A stretch of DNA of 64,000 nt from Bimuria novae-zelandiae CBS 107.79 (GCA_010015655.1 ML976696.1:161310-225309); one strand, 5' to 3'. Shown: positions 48,041-60,659, numbered from the stretch's first letter. Translations and numbers: made by a program. Notes: generated by a model from the sequence alone, not told the origin.

Positions 48041-48115
48041 AGCCCTTCTACGTGGACCTTTATTATTCCGTAATTCACGATCGCTATGCTGCTGTAATTC
48101 TTCGTAATTATAATA
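48041..48115. repeat. Gypsy-1 right LTR, last 75 bp
   Basis: AGCCCTTCTACGTGG to AATTATAATA matches 20926-21000 and completes the LTR begun at 33878. It is less mutated than the left copy. Confidence 0.78.
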
Positions 48116-48687
48116 AATAAGCCTATTAAGTTACTAAGTATGCCTGCTATAATTGATAACTATAATTACTATACGAGTGGGGTAGATTACTTTAATTAAG
48201 TTAAAAGTTACTACTTAGTTTAGCAAGTTAGGCAGCGTACTTAGTAACCTTTATTTTACTTTTTACTAAATCTAGCGCTTAATAATGCTTATATACTCTC
48301 CTTATACGCCTCTTATAAGTTAGCTAAATAATTAAGCTGTAAAGACTTCGTATACGACCTTATAGAGTAGCTTTTAAGCGTGGCAGCAGACTTTGTAACG
48401 GTAATAGGAAGCTCGAGTAAGTTAATAACGTTGTTACTAACGCAGAGGCTGCTCACTGGTCTACAAAGGTCTACTCAGAAGCAAAGACTTGTATAGCTTG
48501 TGCAGCAGCTGGGCGTAAACAACACAACTCCAAGGTCTCACAAAGACCCCTACAATCTATCTCAGGCAACTCTCATGGGCGCCAGCGTCCTCCACGTACT
48601 CAGTTTGGCTGTAATCTCTGTAGGCTGCCTTTGTGTAGGCCTGAAGTACGCCCTGAGTGCTGGCAGGAGTATATACAAAGGATTTAA
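48116..48687 (+). pseudogene. PiggyBac-like transposase, C-terminal part with cysteine motif
   Basis: The frame gives PAIIDNYNYYTSGVDYFN and RQRT..PLFYFLLNLALNNAYIL, matching the conserved end of DDE_Tnp_1_7 transposases (D-Y-N-x-x-M-G-G-V-D..., then F-x-x-L-L-D...N-A-Y). It ends at TAA 48685-48687 with RPPRTQFGCNLCRLPLC and a C-x2-C-x4-C-x7-C zinc-binding-like pattern. The last 250 bp are GC-richer and nearly free of stops. It continues the N-terminal half at 19540-20484. Confidence 0.85.
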
Positions 48688-49904
48688 ATAATTATAAAAA
48701 TAGACACTACTTTAAGCTTAATTATTAAGTAATTTAATTAAGTTACTATTAGATTTCAAGCCCCTATATAAATTTATATATAAATCTGATATTTCTTCGT
48801 GTTCGTACAGAATCGGAGTATGCCTCCGATTGGCTGATTCCGTGTGGCCCGTATACGGGCGATTTTGACCATGCGAGGGATAAATTTTTACTACTTTTAA
48901 ATATTTAATTTTTTTGCCTAAAGCTAGGCTATTAATGTCTGCAATTGCTTCGCTAATAGCTAGCATGGTGGTGGAGTTATGTGATGTGGAAGATATGTGT
49001 GCAAAATGGCTGGGGTCGGGCATTGCGCGCACAGACACGGTACCGAATCTTGGCAGCTTATGCCGCACCTTAGCTCATGCCGCACCCCAACAAGCTTAAT
49101 TAGCTAGCAACTTTATACTATAGATACACTAAAACGTGCTATTATCACGAGATCTCTTAAGGTTAAGGGTAATTAAGGCTATAGATTTATACTATTTACT
49201 TAGCTTATTAATATTTACTTAGTATTCTGATCTAGTGGCCTTTGCGGGTTAATAGTATTAATACTAGTAATATAGCGTTTACTACCTCTATAGCTTTATT
49301 AGGTACTTTTATATGCCTAATAATTTACTTATAAAGTGTAAAAGGTATCTTAGGAGCTAATTAAGCTATTTTAATTAATTATTAGTATTATTTTTAGGCC
49401 TTATAGGCCTATTAATTAAGATATCTTTATATAGCTATATTAGCCTTTTAGTGCTTACGCGCCTTTTTATTAGCTACTTAAGTATTATATCTCTCCTTAG
49501 CTAATTAAGCCTTAAGTAGTTAATTAGCCCTATAGGCTTTTATTTAATTAGCTTTTTAACGCTCCTTTTACTTCTTTTCTTAATTAAGTTAGTGTTAAAG
49601 ATTACGTGCCCTCTATACTTTGCTAAAAAACTAAAATATTACTCTACTATAGCTCTAATTAAGGGGTAAAGGCCTATCTTTCTTAGAGCAGTATTTCTTA
49701 GTAAGTAAGGCTTTTTATAGGTGCTTATTCTCCTTATCTAGGAGCTATTTTTAGATAGTAATATAGTATACTATTTAACTTAGCTTCTTAGTCTAACTAT
49801 TACCTCCTACACTAATAATAGCCTTTAAGAGTTAATTAATTTTACGCTAATTAGACGCGCTAAGGGCTAAGATATTACTATTAAGTATATCTTAATTAAA
49901 TAGT

Positions 49905-50108
49905 TGTTGGATTAACAACCTTAAGGCCTCTGTCGTGTTGCAAAACACTATATGTGTGGAGCGAGCCCTATATGGGACTAGCTTCCATACCCCGCGATGT
50001 ACTTCAATCCTCAGTAGATAGAACGAGAGACAACAAGCATCAATTAACCCAATATAACTCGTTATTAAGTATTTCCTTTCAGCACTAGTGTAATAAGTCC
50101 TCTCGACA
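49905..50108. repeat. Copia-2 left LTR
   Basis: TGTTGGATTAACAACC to CCTCTCGACA. Almost identical to the right LTR, differing only at a few transitions. Confidence 0.93.
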
Positions 50109-53100
50109 CTAATTAGTAATCGCGAGAAGCCATCACAGACAGTAAGGAAGAAGAGACAGGCTATTAACAACCTAACGTAAGAAATCTCGGGTTAATGCAG
50201 ACTGTGCTAAGAACAGAGCGAGGCAGAGATAACATAAAGCACTCTTAACTAACCTCTAAAGCTACTAGTTTAGGCTAATCCGCGGACATAGAGCGCGTTA
50301 GCAACGCATTATAATTCACCGTACAAATGTCTCTAGATAACCTAGTTACGTACACTAACACACGTTAGAAACAACTAACTAACAAGATAACTATATTAAC
50401 AATAAGTTAACACCGCTAGTATAATAGTAGATAACTAGAGCAGTAATAGCGCAGCAGATAATGCTAATACTTAAGCTTAAGCTTAACTACGCGATAATTA
50501 GTTAGAGCATAGCTTAAGTAAACGCCAGGAAGCTACTTCGCGCTGGGCTAAATACACTATAAAGTACCTTATAGGAGACTGCCTATATCTAGTAACGCTA
50601 AAATCTGTCAACATATCTCTCTAGGACGTACCTATACTAACAAACGCAGACGAGATGCACGTAACAACCTAGGTTACTAAAATTATCCGCGATTACAACG
50701 CATTAATAGCCTAAAACAACGATCTATGTGTAGACTACTATTGCGATTTTAAAGGATAGACAAAGGAGCTATTCTACAAGGTTAACCGTGATACACTAAA
50801 ATCTCTAAAGATGGTCCTACGGCATAGAGGAGTCTACACAGGCAATAACCGCGCGAGGCTTGCTAATTCCTTCTATAATCTATCTACTCTAGAGAATACT
50901 CCCGAATAGGACCCTGTGGAATTTAAAGCTATAATATTCGACCAACGATTAAGGGCATATAAGCGACAGCAGAACGTAAAATAGACACCTTTAATAGCTA
51001 AGTAGTAATAACTACAGCAGGATAGTCCACTAGCTAGTACACATGCACTGTAGTTATAGTAGCTAGAGCACTCGCAGTAAGACAGGCAGTAGCGAGAGTA
51101 ATTATAGCAAGGCGAACAGCACGGAGTAGGACACGACGCTCAAAACTAATCTAAAACACAAGAGCTACAACTAATGCACTAGATAGATAAAATCTAACTA
51201 CTAAGATAGAGTAATAATAGTTAATAACCGCACTTTATAAGTGGTGCGCTTAGAGAACCTCAGTCTCAGCAACAGTAAAAACAAGATACGTAATTACAGC
51301 AATAGCGACTATAAACACAGGCACGGCCGCCAGCAATTACATATCGTGAAATCACGCCGTTTCTATAACAACCTGGGAACGGTGTACCAGGCAGACCACC
51401 AGAGCTACTCTATAACCTGTATAAGACGCTGCCGCCGCGCTGGTCCCAGAATAACTAACTTAACGCTAACATAATTACGCAGTTCTCTAAGCTTTAGGAT
51501 AATAATAAGAAATACATAAGAAATATGTACAATCTACTTAATAATAAAATTAAGATCTTCTTTAGCATCTATTAGCAGGTGGACATCTATGAAGAGTAGT
51601 TCCACGCTGTGTTTCCCCGTATTCTTACTAGGCAAGCAGAGATATTCTATATACAAGTTATGAATAGAGGTGACAGCTTTTCTAATGCGTACACAGTGAT
51701 CAAGAACTACTTTAATCACGACGTCTACTATTAACACTACTACATAGACTAGACAACTACAACCTTCGCCCGTACGCGCATGGAGAACCCTGATAAAAGC
51801 TTATATAAGGTGCTATAGATATTACTTAATAAGCTATAATTATGCTAACGCGCGCTTAGTAAGAACTTTAAAGGTAAAAATACCTTACGTACGACTATTA
51901 TTAACGCGTGTCGTGGAGTTCTAGAACTTAAAATAGCACTCTTTAAGCTAGCTATAATCTGCGAAGAACTTTTTGCAGACCTATGGTCTATAGTTAAGAC
52001 GCACCTTACACGTTAGTAAATAAAGTAAATACTTATAGGGAGTAAGATAATTGCTATAGACTAGTACTACCTCGATTACCGCTATAACAATAGGAATAGA
52101 AGAACTTAAAGAGGATTTAGAGGTAAAGGCAGATTCGCAGGCGGATTCTAAGGAGGCTAAGATAGCAGAGGCAATCAGCGCTTTAATAGTAATAATAATA
52201 GACGTAAATTCACAACGCCACGCTAGAAGAAGAAGTACTTTGTCTACTAGAAAGAGGGCTGCTAGTTAACTAACTATACTAATAAGGAACGCAAAGCTGC
52301 CCGCACACAGTTCTTCTCCGCATGTCACTTTATAGGCACACTACTGCCTGTAGACTTCTCTATGCACCTTGCAGAGTATAAAGGTAGTAAGAACTACAAG
52401 GATAATAATAATAATAGCGATTAGTAGTATAATATTAATAATTAGCAATTTATAACTGCGTACGCAGAATATTAATTTTTTAAGGAGTAATAACTTATAG
52501 ATTAAGCGTTTATACACCATATCTCTAGTAAAGACATATATAGCAAAGACGTACCGTCATCACCGGCGTCGCAATTCCTTATTGAGGACCGATACACGCG
52601 ATCTGTGTACTAAGGAATCCTCCCTAATACAGGCGCCGCCAATGTATCTACAGTCGGCAAGGAACAGTACCTCGCACTCATACAGGAAGACCCAACGGTC
52701 ACGATGGACACATCTACGGCAGGAAAAACGTCTATCAAATTCGGCAAAGGCAGTGTTACGGTGTCTATCGGCACCGCACAGATTCCGACAGAGATTGGAA
52801 AAATCGACTTTGAGGTGCTAGATGCGCCCACACCGTTCTTGCTATGCCTTGCGGACATGGACAGGCTGAAGGTCTACTTTAACAACACTATAGATGAGCT
52901 CGTTTAGGGCAATGTACGCATCCCCGTGATCCGCAAATAGGGACATCTGTGGTTCTATCTTAATAAGAGAGAGCGTGCAACTGCATTTCTCACAGAGACA
53001 GAGTTAAGATAGCTCTATTGCCGTTTTGGACACCTAGCTATTATAAGACTAGCTAGGCTCTTAAAAGATGCTGGTCACAATAACTTTAAAGAAAGAACTC

Positions 53101-55780
53101 TTAAGCAAATTACAAAGTTTTACTATTATTATTAGCTTAATAGCTCTGCGCCGCGCCGCTTTAAGTTCACCCTTAAGAATAACTATTACTTTAACTACGA
53201 GATCCTTGTGGATGTGATATACTTAAGAAGCAAGCCTATATTATATATAGTAGATTTAGCAACTTCGTTTTAAGGCGCAAAGTTTCTTAACGCTATTTTA
53301 GCTAAGGAGACATAGCAGGCACTACGAATGTTGTAGATTAATACCTACTAAGGACCACCAGACATTCTTACACATAACGCAGGCACGAACTTCGCAAGTG
53401 TAGAATTTCGCGCAGAAGTAAAGATTATGGGAGTTACATGCAAACAAGTACCTACAGAGGCACATTAGTCCGTTGGCAAGATAGAGAGGTATCACGCGCC
53501 CCTGCACCGCGCATGGGATATACTCTACGCTAAGCTTGCTAGCACTATGTCTAATAAAGTAATTCTTTAGATAGCCGTGAAAGCTATTAATAATATAGCA
53601 GGCCCTAACGGTCTAGTCCTGACTTTACTTGTCTTTGGCGCATACCTACGTATGACTATAAAGTCACCGCTATCACCGTCAATAGTCAAGCGCAGCAAGG
53701 CTATTTAAAAAGCAATAAAAGAACTACGTAAGCTTACCACTAAACGCCAGGTTGCGGATGCGTTAAACACCTGCAACGGACCTAATACCGCAGATATGCT
53801 TGCGCTCCCGCTACAAAGCGAGGTTTTGGTATAGAGAGAAAAGGATAGATGGAATAGCCCGTACAAAATCGCTGCTATAGACGGCTATAACGTCACTGTC
53901 GACATAGTTAATGGCCTGACAACATTTCGGTCAACAGTTATTAAGCCGTACTATAGACTAGACTACCTTTAGAGTAACCTTAATGCGCCGCAATAATAGC
54001 ACGCGTTACCTATAAATATAATAGTACTGCTAGCAACGCAACCACGCAAAAGAGGCCACCTACTAGGATTAAGGAATAAGAGGAAGGCAAACGTTTACAT
54101 TACTAAGAAGGAAGAGGCCAACCTTAAGCTTACTATAAAGCTACGTAATAATAGAGTTATTATAACACCTAGCGCACCCTTTAAGGCATCTAATAATTAA
54201 GAGATTAGTAACCTAGTAGGCCGTAGAGTATTTAAATTTAAATAATACAATTAGAAAGTGTATAGTAGAATTTGTATATTTAAGTCGCGTCTAGTGCGAG
54301 AAGTTAAAGGAAAGACAACTAAGCTCTATAAAAAATCCTATCTTATTATCTAAGGATACCAGGACTATAGCAAGGAGGCTATCTTAACGCAATTTCTAAC
54401 TATTTAACGCTATAGCTAGCGTGTAATTATGGCCTTAGCACCTATGCTCGTACAACATAAGATAAATCTTAAGCTCTGCGACATAACGTAGGCATATCCA
54501 CAGGTGTAGATAAATCTTAAGAGAATAATACTAGCACACCTCCCCACTAAGCTAGTATTTAGATATCCAGAGGGCACGCTGCTCCATGTGATTAAGCCGC
54601 TATATAGAATCGCGGAAGCAGGAGTCTATTAGTAGACAACGTACCACAGATATTACTATAAGGAACTGGACATATCTACGTTAACATACGACCTATGCTT
54701 GTTAGTAATAAATAGCAACGTAGATAACTTTAGCATAGTTAGTATGTAGACTAATAATACCCTTATACTTAAAATAGCCATATTCTTAGCGCATGAAGAG
54801 AAAATGCTTAAAAAAGCATAGTTTAGATTAAAGCTAAAGACTATGCTAACACTAGACGCGCAACTAGACTTTAATAGCTACACACTTATAATAGACGCCA
54901 GCAACATGGATAACTATAAAGCAACCTTAAACCTTAAGCAGAAGGGATAAGGAGGAAAGATTAAGCTTATAGACATTAATACTCCTAATCGCGCGTAATA
55001 GTACACTAAATAGCGCGCCCGCGGGGCGTACATCGCATTAATATGTTAACTAGAAGCGTCTTTTAACTTATCTATAGTAGCTTAAGCGTAGCAACCTTCT
55101 AATAAGGACATTAAGGCGCTTAATAAGCGCCTTAAATAGTAGATAGAGAATCTTAACCATGGACTACGCTATATACCTGTTAACCTTATTAACGCTAAGC
55201 TAATAGTATTCGTGGACAGCTCCTTTACTAATAACAAGGACCTTAGCTCGCAGCTAGGCTTTATACTCATGCTTATTAATAAGTCCACAGATATTAATAA
55301 TGCCTTTACAATCTGCGGTAATATAATACACTATAGCTTAATAAAGTGTAAACGTGTTATACGAAGCGTACTAGCCTCTAAGATCTACGGCATAGTTAAC
55401 GGGTTTAACATAGGCATTACCATTACTACTACTTTATAGATAATCATAGAGCGCCTTAGTCTGCCCGCAGTTCCCTTAGTTGTTTGTACAGACTTATACT
55501 CCCTATACAAGTGCCTTGTAAAGCTTAGGACAACTAAGGAAAAGCGCCTTATAATTAACATCATGGCACTACGCCAGTTATACAAACGCCACGAGATTAT
55601 AGAGATCTAATAGATTAACGGCGAAGACAACCCTGCGGACGCTTTTACGAAAGCATCACTAAACCGCGCCCTGGAATAATTTGTTAATAGTAATAAGGTG
55701 ATAGTCCAAATTAAGGGCTAGGTGTAAAGACCTACAATCTCTACCTAGCGCATTTAAGTTTAGATATTCAGTCCTTTATA
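50109..55780 (+). pseudogene. Copia-2 gag-pol polyprotein, RIP-degenerated
   Basis: Plus-strand order: gag; a knuckle-like KKYFVYxKEGCxxTNYT segment near 52,228-52,280; protease region and the long open stretch 52,582-52,906; pre-integrase zinc part (CRFGHLA..., about 53,020); integrase with VDLATSF, ILTHNAGTNF (Asp to Asn) and SVGKIERYH (about 53,240-53,500); reverse transcriptase/RNase H with LIVFVDSSFTNNKDLSSQLG (about 55,200-55,260) and a final EDNPADAFTKASL (about 55,625-55,665). Stops are mostly TAG. GC-richer patches with long open frames remain at 51,240-51,470, 52,580-52,910 and 53,340-53,520. Confidence 0.88.
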
Positions 55781-55816
55781 TAGACAATTAATATCGAGAA
55801 AAGAAAAGACTTCCAG

Positions 55817-56020
55817 TGTTAGATTAACAACCTTAAGGCCTCTGTCGTGTTGCAAAACACTATATGTGTGGAGCGAGCCCTATATGGGACTAGCTTCCAT
55901 ACCCCGCGATGTACTTCAATCCTCAGTAGATAGAACGAGAGACAACAAGCATCAATCAACCCAATGTAACTCGTTATTAAGTATTTCCTTTCAGCACTAG
56001 TGCAACAAGTCCTCCCGACA
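55817..56020. repeat. Copia-2 right LTR
   Basis: TGTTAGATTAACAACC to CCTCCCGACA, 204 bp. Confidence 0.93.
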
Positions 56021-56025
56021 ATAGT

Positions 56026-57215
56026 ATTAATTAATAGAATTAATTAAGGATCCTCTATAGATTAAGTAGCTATATACTAGTAGCTTTAAAGGCACTAAGG
56101 ATTAATTAAGGCCTTATTATATTAATTTAGGCCCTTTAGAAAAGTTAATAGAAGTCCCTTATAGTTATAGTAATAAGCCCCTGGCTAGTATTAATAAATA
56201 AGGTAAGCTTATTTAAATATAATATTAATAGAAGCTTAAATATAAATATATTAAGAGGCTGTAGCGTATAGGTTGCATAGGGTAGATAAATAGCTAGCAA
56301 GATCCTATTATAGTTATAATAGTTAATAAAATCTATAGTAACATGGGATCTATAGCTATTAAGGATTAATAATTAATATAATTATTAAGCTTTCTCCTTA
56401 GTAAGGCGATTAAATACCCTCTCTAGCTATACTAGCCCTATCTAATTATTACTCTAGCTAGAATTAGATAAGGTGACAAAGGTAGATAGCTTAGCAGGGT
56501 TAATATCCTTAACCTAGGTATCCAGTATATTGCCAGCGGTGGATAGATAGATTAGGGCTGGGTCAAGGCAGCTCCCATTTGCACAGATACCTACAATTAG
56601 GGATATCTAATTACGGGATCCATCCTGGATGGCCTGCCGTACAGTATGTGCCTCCTATAAAGGGCGATTAAATATCCTCTTTAACCTAGACAGGATACTA
56701 ATTAGGAAGCCTTTCTTATTTATATTATATATATAATAAGCCTTTATTTAATACCAGCTAATTTTATTGCGTAGGAGGTTAAAGTAGAGCTTATATTTAT
56801 ATAGGGAATTAGCTACGTAGCAATTATAATTAATACTAGTAGTTTATTAAGATATTAAGAATTCCTTATTCTTAGTAGTAAATTAATTAACCTAGGTAAT
56901 AGAAACCTCTTTATAAGCTATTATAAAAGTAAAGTTTTTAATTATCTAGCGTATAGGTAGCAGGCCCTATTTAGTAAATATTTTAATATACTATAAGAGC
57001 TCTATTTTCTTTTCATAGCTAAAATTATATTATTTAGCGTATTTATTTTTACGTAACGCTGTAAGGCCTTAGTGCTAGCGCTATAGTATAGATTCTATAA
57101 TACTATAATCTTTCGCGACTTTTTTATATAAAAAAGATTTTTTTAGTTCTTATAATTTAATTACTATAATTATAGCCTTAATTAAATCTATATTAGTAGA
57201 GATGCAAGGGGTTAA
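56026..57215 (-). pseudogene. Pogo-4 transposase, N-terminal and DDE region
   Basis: In order: YKKVAKDY and an R-x-H-x-GLTALRKNKYAK segment (HTH_psq), IKNFTFIIAYKEVSIT (CENP-B-like), YNINKKGFLI (normally Y-N-M-D-E-K-G-F), a GC-richer well-kept stretch with ISLIVGICANGSCLDPALIY, STAGNILDT and VKDINP, then LLILNSYRSHVTIDFINYY (second Asp to Asn) and LQPLNIFIF (third Asp to Asn). All three catalytic Asp positions are lost by RIP-type G-to-A change. Confidence 0.88.
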
Positions 57216-57443
57216 AGTTAGTGTTAATTATAGGTAGGTGTGGCATGAGCTGAGGTGCGGCACAAGCTACTAAGATTCGGTATTGGTGGTTTCGTAAAAT
57301 CCCGCTATACATGTAATCTGGGCGCTTGTTAGGTAATCGCTTCCTGCGCGTTATTTGACCCCACCTATTTTTCCGTATAATTGGATGCCGTACATAAATT
57401 CATTCTCTTAAATAATACCCTGCTATTATCCTTAAGGGTTATT

Positions 57444-59060
57444 ATGATACTAGCCAAAAGTCGTAAACGTAAGAGTACTTAGGTATTTAAAGGGGGCAAG
57501 AATCCACCCTAGGCAACGTGGGCAGCTAAAAAGTCGCGCATAACGAAGTTACTTTATAAAAAAACTCTTAAAAAAGTAAAGGCTAGGGCACCTTTATAAG
57601 AAATAGTAAATAAAGCTAATTATGTAACTACTGCTAAGGCAGCCGAGGCAGAGCAACTTAAGAATAAAGACGTTAAAGAGTAAGAGATATACCTAGAGGA
57701 TAGCCTATTGTTAGCCTAGCTAGGTCCTTTTATATAATAATTAGATAAGGAGCTCGCTAAGGTAATTAATAAGACTTATATAAAGTGTCGCTATAGAGCG
57801 TACTATAATAATAAGATAGTCAACGGCGTAGAGGATAGTAATTATAAGTAACTGCTTAGTAGTCTAATAGTAGGCGAGGTTTAGAGATAGGCCGATAGCG
57901 TCGTTATAGAGATAAGTACCTAGGAGAAAGTCTCTATTAAAAACCTTACTATTATTATATATTTAAGTTAAACTTTGGCAAAGGATTGCATAGTAAACAC
58001 TTTTAAACGTAGGAAGAGTTACTTACGTTTTACTAACGTAAAAACTAGCGTAAAAGAGTTACTATAATTAGCGCCCCTAGGGGCCACTGCGTGCATGGAT
58101 TTTAACTTAGTGCTATTACCAGAGTTACCTCAGGTGCCTGCTTCAAGTCAGTCACGCGTAGGTGGCCCATAAGACTCTTAAGTACGACTTACCGCTACTA
58201 ATCGCTAACTCGCTAAGCTGCCAGACGTCATGGCGGTTAACTAGATAGGCAATAGGCCAGCTATCTAAATACGGGACGCGTGGAGGTGCCAGGACACTAT
58301 GTGCTCGAACTACGCCCATGTGTGCTACTTTTAGCGTACTGAATCGTTGCTGGTGCGATTCTCCGATTATATGCCCGTCGAGGGTAATATAGTCGCTATA
58401 TGGGCCCGCAAGGTGTCGCTGCAAAGGTGTATAGTTGTAGAGCCGTTAGACAACGTTTGGTTGATGATAGCGAGATCTCGTGGGCAGGCTGGGCGACGGC
58501 GGAGGAGGAGCAACTCTAACGGGGAGCCTACAATAAAAGATATGCTTAAATTGCTAATCGCGTCTATAGTAAGTTAATTAGTATAAAGTTAGCTATCTTG
58601 AAGATCGCCTGCTTAGCAGCGAGAACCTAATCGCCTACTAGATAACCTGCTAGTTTCGACGTAGGAGCTATTAACTTATAGTAACGTAGAGGAGCTCTAC
58701 TATATAACACTACTTTTCCTATAGTGGTGGCTTAATAAGGGTCCACATAAAGATCGCAGAGATGTAAGAAAGGTCTTTATTATAGTTAAGGATAATAGAA
58801 TTAATATTAACATGCTTATAGATCCCTTAGAGGCTAGCATGCCGTATACCTTATAGCAAGAGGTGTGGGAGCTACTGCCGCCTTTACTACTTAAACTTTA
58901 AGTATATGCTATCCGATGGTAGCGTAGATTTAAAGGACTAACTCTAGAGTAAAAAGCTTAGTGCCTAGAGAATATAAAGAAGGAGAAAGAGCGTGTAGAG
59001 CGAGAGGAGCAAGAGGAAGACAAGAACAAGGAGAGCTTATTTATATAGTAAATGTAAGAA
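57444..59060 (+). pseudogene. Accessory ORF of the palindromic transposon, left copy
   Basis: Starting at ATG 57444 (MILAKSRKRKST) a single frame can be followed with stops to about 59,060. It begins very basic, has a middle part with VARKVSLQRCIVVEPLDNVW-like sequence (the GC-richer 58,100-58,580, open for over 70 codons), and ends in a Lys/Glu-rich coiled-coil-like tail (KKEKERVEREEQEEDKNKE). I do not recognise a domain. Its position and orientation beside a transposase in both copies suggest it is a regular part of the element rather than captured DNA. Confidence 0.6.
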
Positions 59061-59411
59061 GTTACTAAAGCTTTTGGCTAGGTTACTAACGTTAATTTTG
59101 TAGTTACTTGTACTTTACGCTCTAGTTATATTATTAATCGCTCCTAAATAAGGCGCGTTATAAGTACTTTTGTTAGGGGATTTACGTTCTTTATTTTACT
59201 AATTTTAGCCTGTAAAAATTAATTTTAAGGAATTTGCCGCCTAAATATACGTATATTATATTAACTTATTAACAGAATTATGTAGAGCTACGACGTAAGT
59301 AAATTAACGCTAGTAAATAACAAGTCCGCACGGGCTACTATTATTAGGCTTAGTAATATTTATACTTAATAATAACGCGTTAATTACTTAAGTTCTTTAT
59401 CTCTTATACAC

Positions 59412-60382
59412 CTCACACCTGCCAGCCTAAGTAGCTGAAGTACTTTCTCGCCCGCTTGTCGTTATAGCAACCCTCCTGTACACCTAGCTCTAAGAAATAC
59501 AAGAAATCCTAAAAGATAGGCGCTTTCTGGAAGTTCTTTTTTATCCATGACTTTAACGCTTTGAAGCTCTGCTTAATCGGATTCATATTAGGTGAGTACA
59601 GCAGTAGGTACTCGAGTACTACCCTAGCGTCTATACAAAGTTGTTAAATTTTGGCTAATTAATAAATAGATACGTTATTTATTATAATTACTAAGCGTGG
59701 CCCTAGGTACGGCGTGCAATATAGTAGCACTTTACTAGTAAAGAACTCCTCTATTAACTCTGCCACAATTACTCCCTAATAGATAAGATAATTAAGATAC
59801 CTATTAATATTTATAGCTAGTAATAAACTCTACCTCTCTAACCTTTGCGCTAAGTATAATACCTAAACTAGCGTGTTTACCTCTAACTAGGTATATTTTT
59901 AATTATCTATACGCTCGTTGCAAGCGCTCTTATTAACTACTATTACTATCTCCGCCTTATACGCTAGCTAGTAGCGAGCTCTAAACGCTTAATAGAGGAC
60001 TACGTTACGCTTAGCTACTACTTTAGTTACCGCTTTTTAACTCCACCTTATGCTAGCAAGAGTCTCCTATATAGTTATCTGTAAGGCTTTTACGTTGTAC
60101 TTATTATATAAGAAACTCTGTATCTTATTTAGGTAAGTATTTAGCTAGCTTAGCAGCAACTCTTTAAGCTTCTCGCGATAGTACTATAATAATAATAGTA
60201 GCCTACCTTACTGTACGTAGCTTGGCGGGTAAGGTTGCCCTTAGTACTCTAGACTAAGTTAAATCCTCCTAATTATTATCCTAGCCACCTTTATATCTTT
60301 CTAGATTTAGGTGTTGCTAACGTTGTTATTTAATCGATTAATTACGGCCTGCAATACCGTCGGCGGTAACTTAGCTTTACTA
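59412..60382 (-). pseudogene. DDE_3-like transposase (Tc1/mariner superfamily), left copy
   Basis: The minus strand gives the same protein as the right copy, including SPNMNPIKQSFKALKSW near 59,595-59,565. Mutated by multiple stops; the differing stops between copies show independent mutation. Confidence 0.82.
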
Positions 60383-60659
60383 TAAGTCCCTATTAAGGAC
60401 TTTTAGATTCTTATAATATATTAAAAAGTTAATATTTAGCTAGTAAATCCGTGTTTTAAATAATGCGCGGGAATTAATTACCCTATTAAGATAGTTAGTG
60501 CGCCGCGACACTATTGTCGTTTTATAAAATCCTACTATATATGTGACCTGCCTTGCGTATTAGTAATTAATTCCCGCGCGTTATTTAAAACACGGATTTA
60601 CTAGCTAAATATTAACTTTTTAATATATTATAAGAATCTAAAAGTCCTTAATAGGGACC

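Larger units (their letters stand above)
20485..48115 (-). mobile_element. Gypsy-1: Ty3/Gypsy retrotransposon with two elements inserted
   Basis: Direct LTRs of about 516 bp lie at 20485-21000 and at 33878-34313 plus 48041-48115, the right one being split by Gypsy-3. It sits inside the piggyBac transposase. The minus strand encodes a reverse transcriptase whose active site reads VYLDNILIY near 23994-24010 (Asp to Asn, a RIP-type change), followed on the minus strand by RNase H and integrase remnants down to about 21,900. Gypsy-2 is inserted in the upstream gag/protease portion. Flanking AATAC/AATAA differ by one base, so the target duplication is only approximate. Confidence 0.8.
19103..48880 (+). 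mobile_element. PiggyBac-like DNA transposon split by Gypsy-1
   Basis: Inverted ends start TCCCTCGCATGG and continue with similar sequence for about 70 bp (19104-19175 and 48810-48880 reversed). The plus strand encodes a DDE_Tnp_1_7-type transposase in two pieces, 19540-20484 and 48116-48687, separated by Gypsy-1. The flanks do not show a clear TTAA duplication, the usual target of this superfamily; TA lies at both sides. Excluding insertions it is about 2.1 kb. Confidence 0.75.
17150..49088 (-). mobile_element. Pogo-1: Fot1/pogo-like DNA transposon, outer shell of the nest
   Basis: The right end (about 48964-49088) has a terminal repeat with two tandem GGTGCGGCATRAGCT motifs, then an ATG at 48966 and a start resembling pogo transposases (MLAISEAIADINSLALGKK). 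The frame stops at a piggyBac insertion and resumes on the minus strand below 19103, with the motif NFASELATKDVFKS and a C-terminal Lys/Arg/Glu-rich tail reaching about 17450. The left end shares TTCGGTACCGTGTCTGTGCG (17150-17182) with the right end in inverted orientation, though about 44 outer bases are missing there. Many TAG/TAA codons indicate RIP. Excluding insertions the element would be about 2.1 kb, usual for this family. Confidence 0.75.
49905..56020 (+). mobile_element. Copia-2: Ty1/Copia retrotransposon, complete outline
   Basis: Two LTRs of exactly 204 bp (49905-50108 and 55817-56020) with TG..CA ends are flanked by a perfect ATAGT duplication (49900-49904 and 56021-56025). A purine-rich GAAAAGAAAAGA tract precedes the right LTR. 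Gag-pol is on the plus strand. It is inserted in pogo-4. Confidence 0.94.
49089..57236 (-). mobile_element. Pogo-4: pogo/Fot1-like transposon split by Copia-2
   Basis: The minus-strand transposase begins near 57,210 and reaches the Copia-2 insertion at 56,025. The C-terminal part should continue at 49,904-49,100 but is only AT-rich sequence there. Both outer edges abut pogo-1-family ends, and its own terminal repeats were not identified, so the limits are by exclusion. Confidence 0.65.
57334..60480. repeat. Left arm of the large inverted repeat
   Basis: About 3.15 kb, matched in reverse complement by 60563-63708. Aligned stretches checked near both ends, at 57.5-58.0 kb, 58.2-58.5 kb, 59.2 kb and 60.4 kb show near-continuous identity with scattered transitions and no large gaps. 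Confidence 0.9.
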
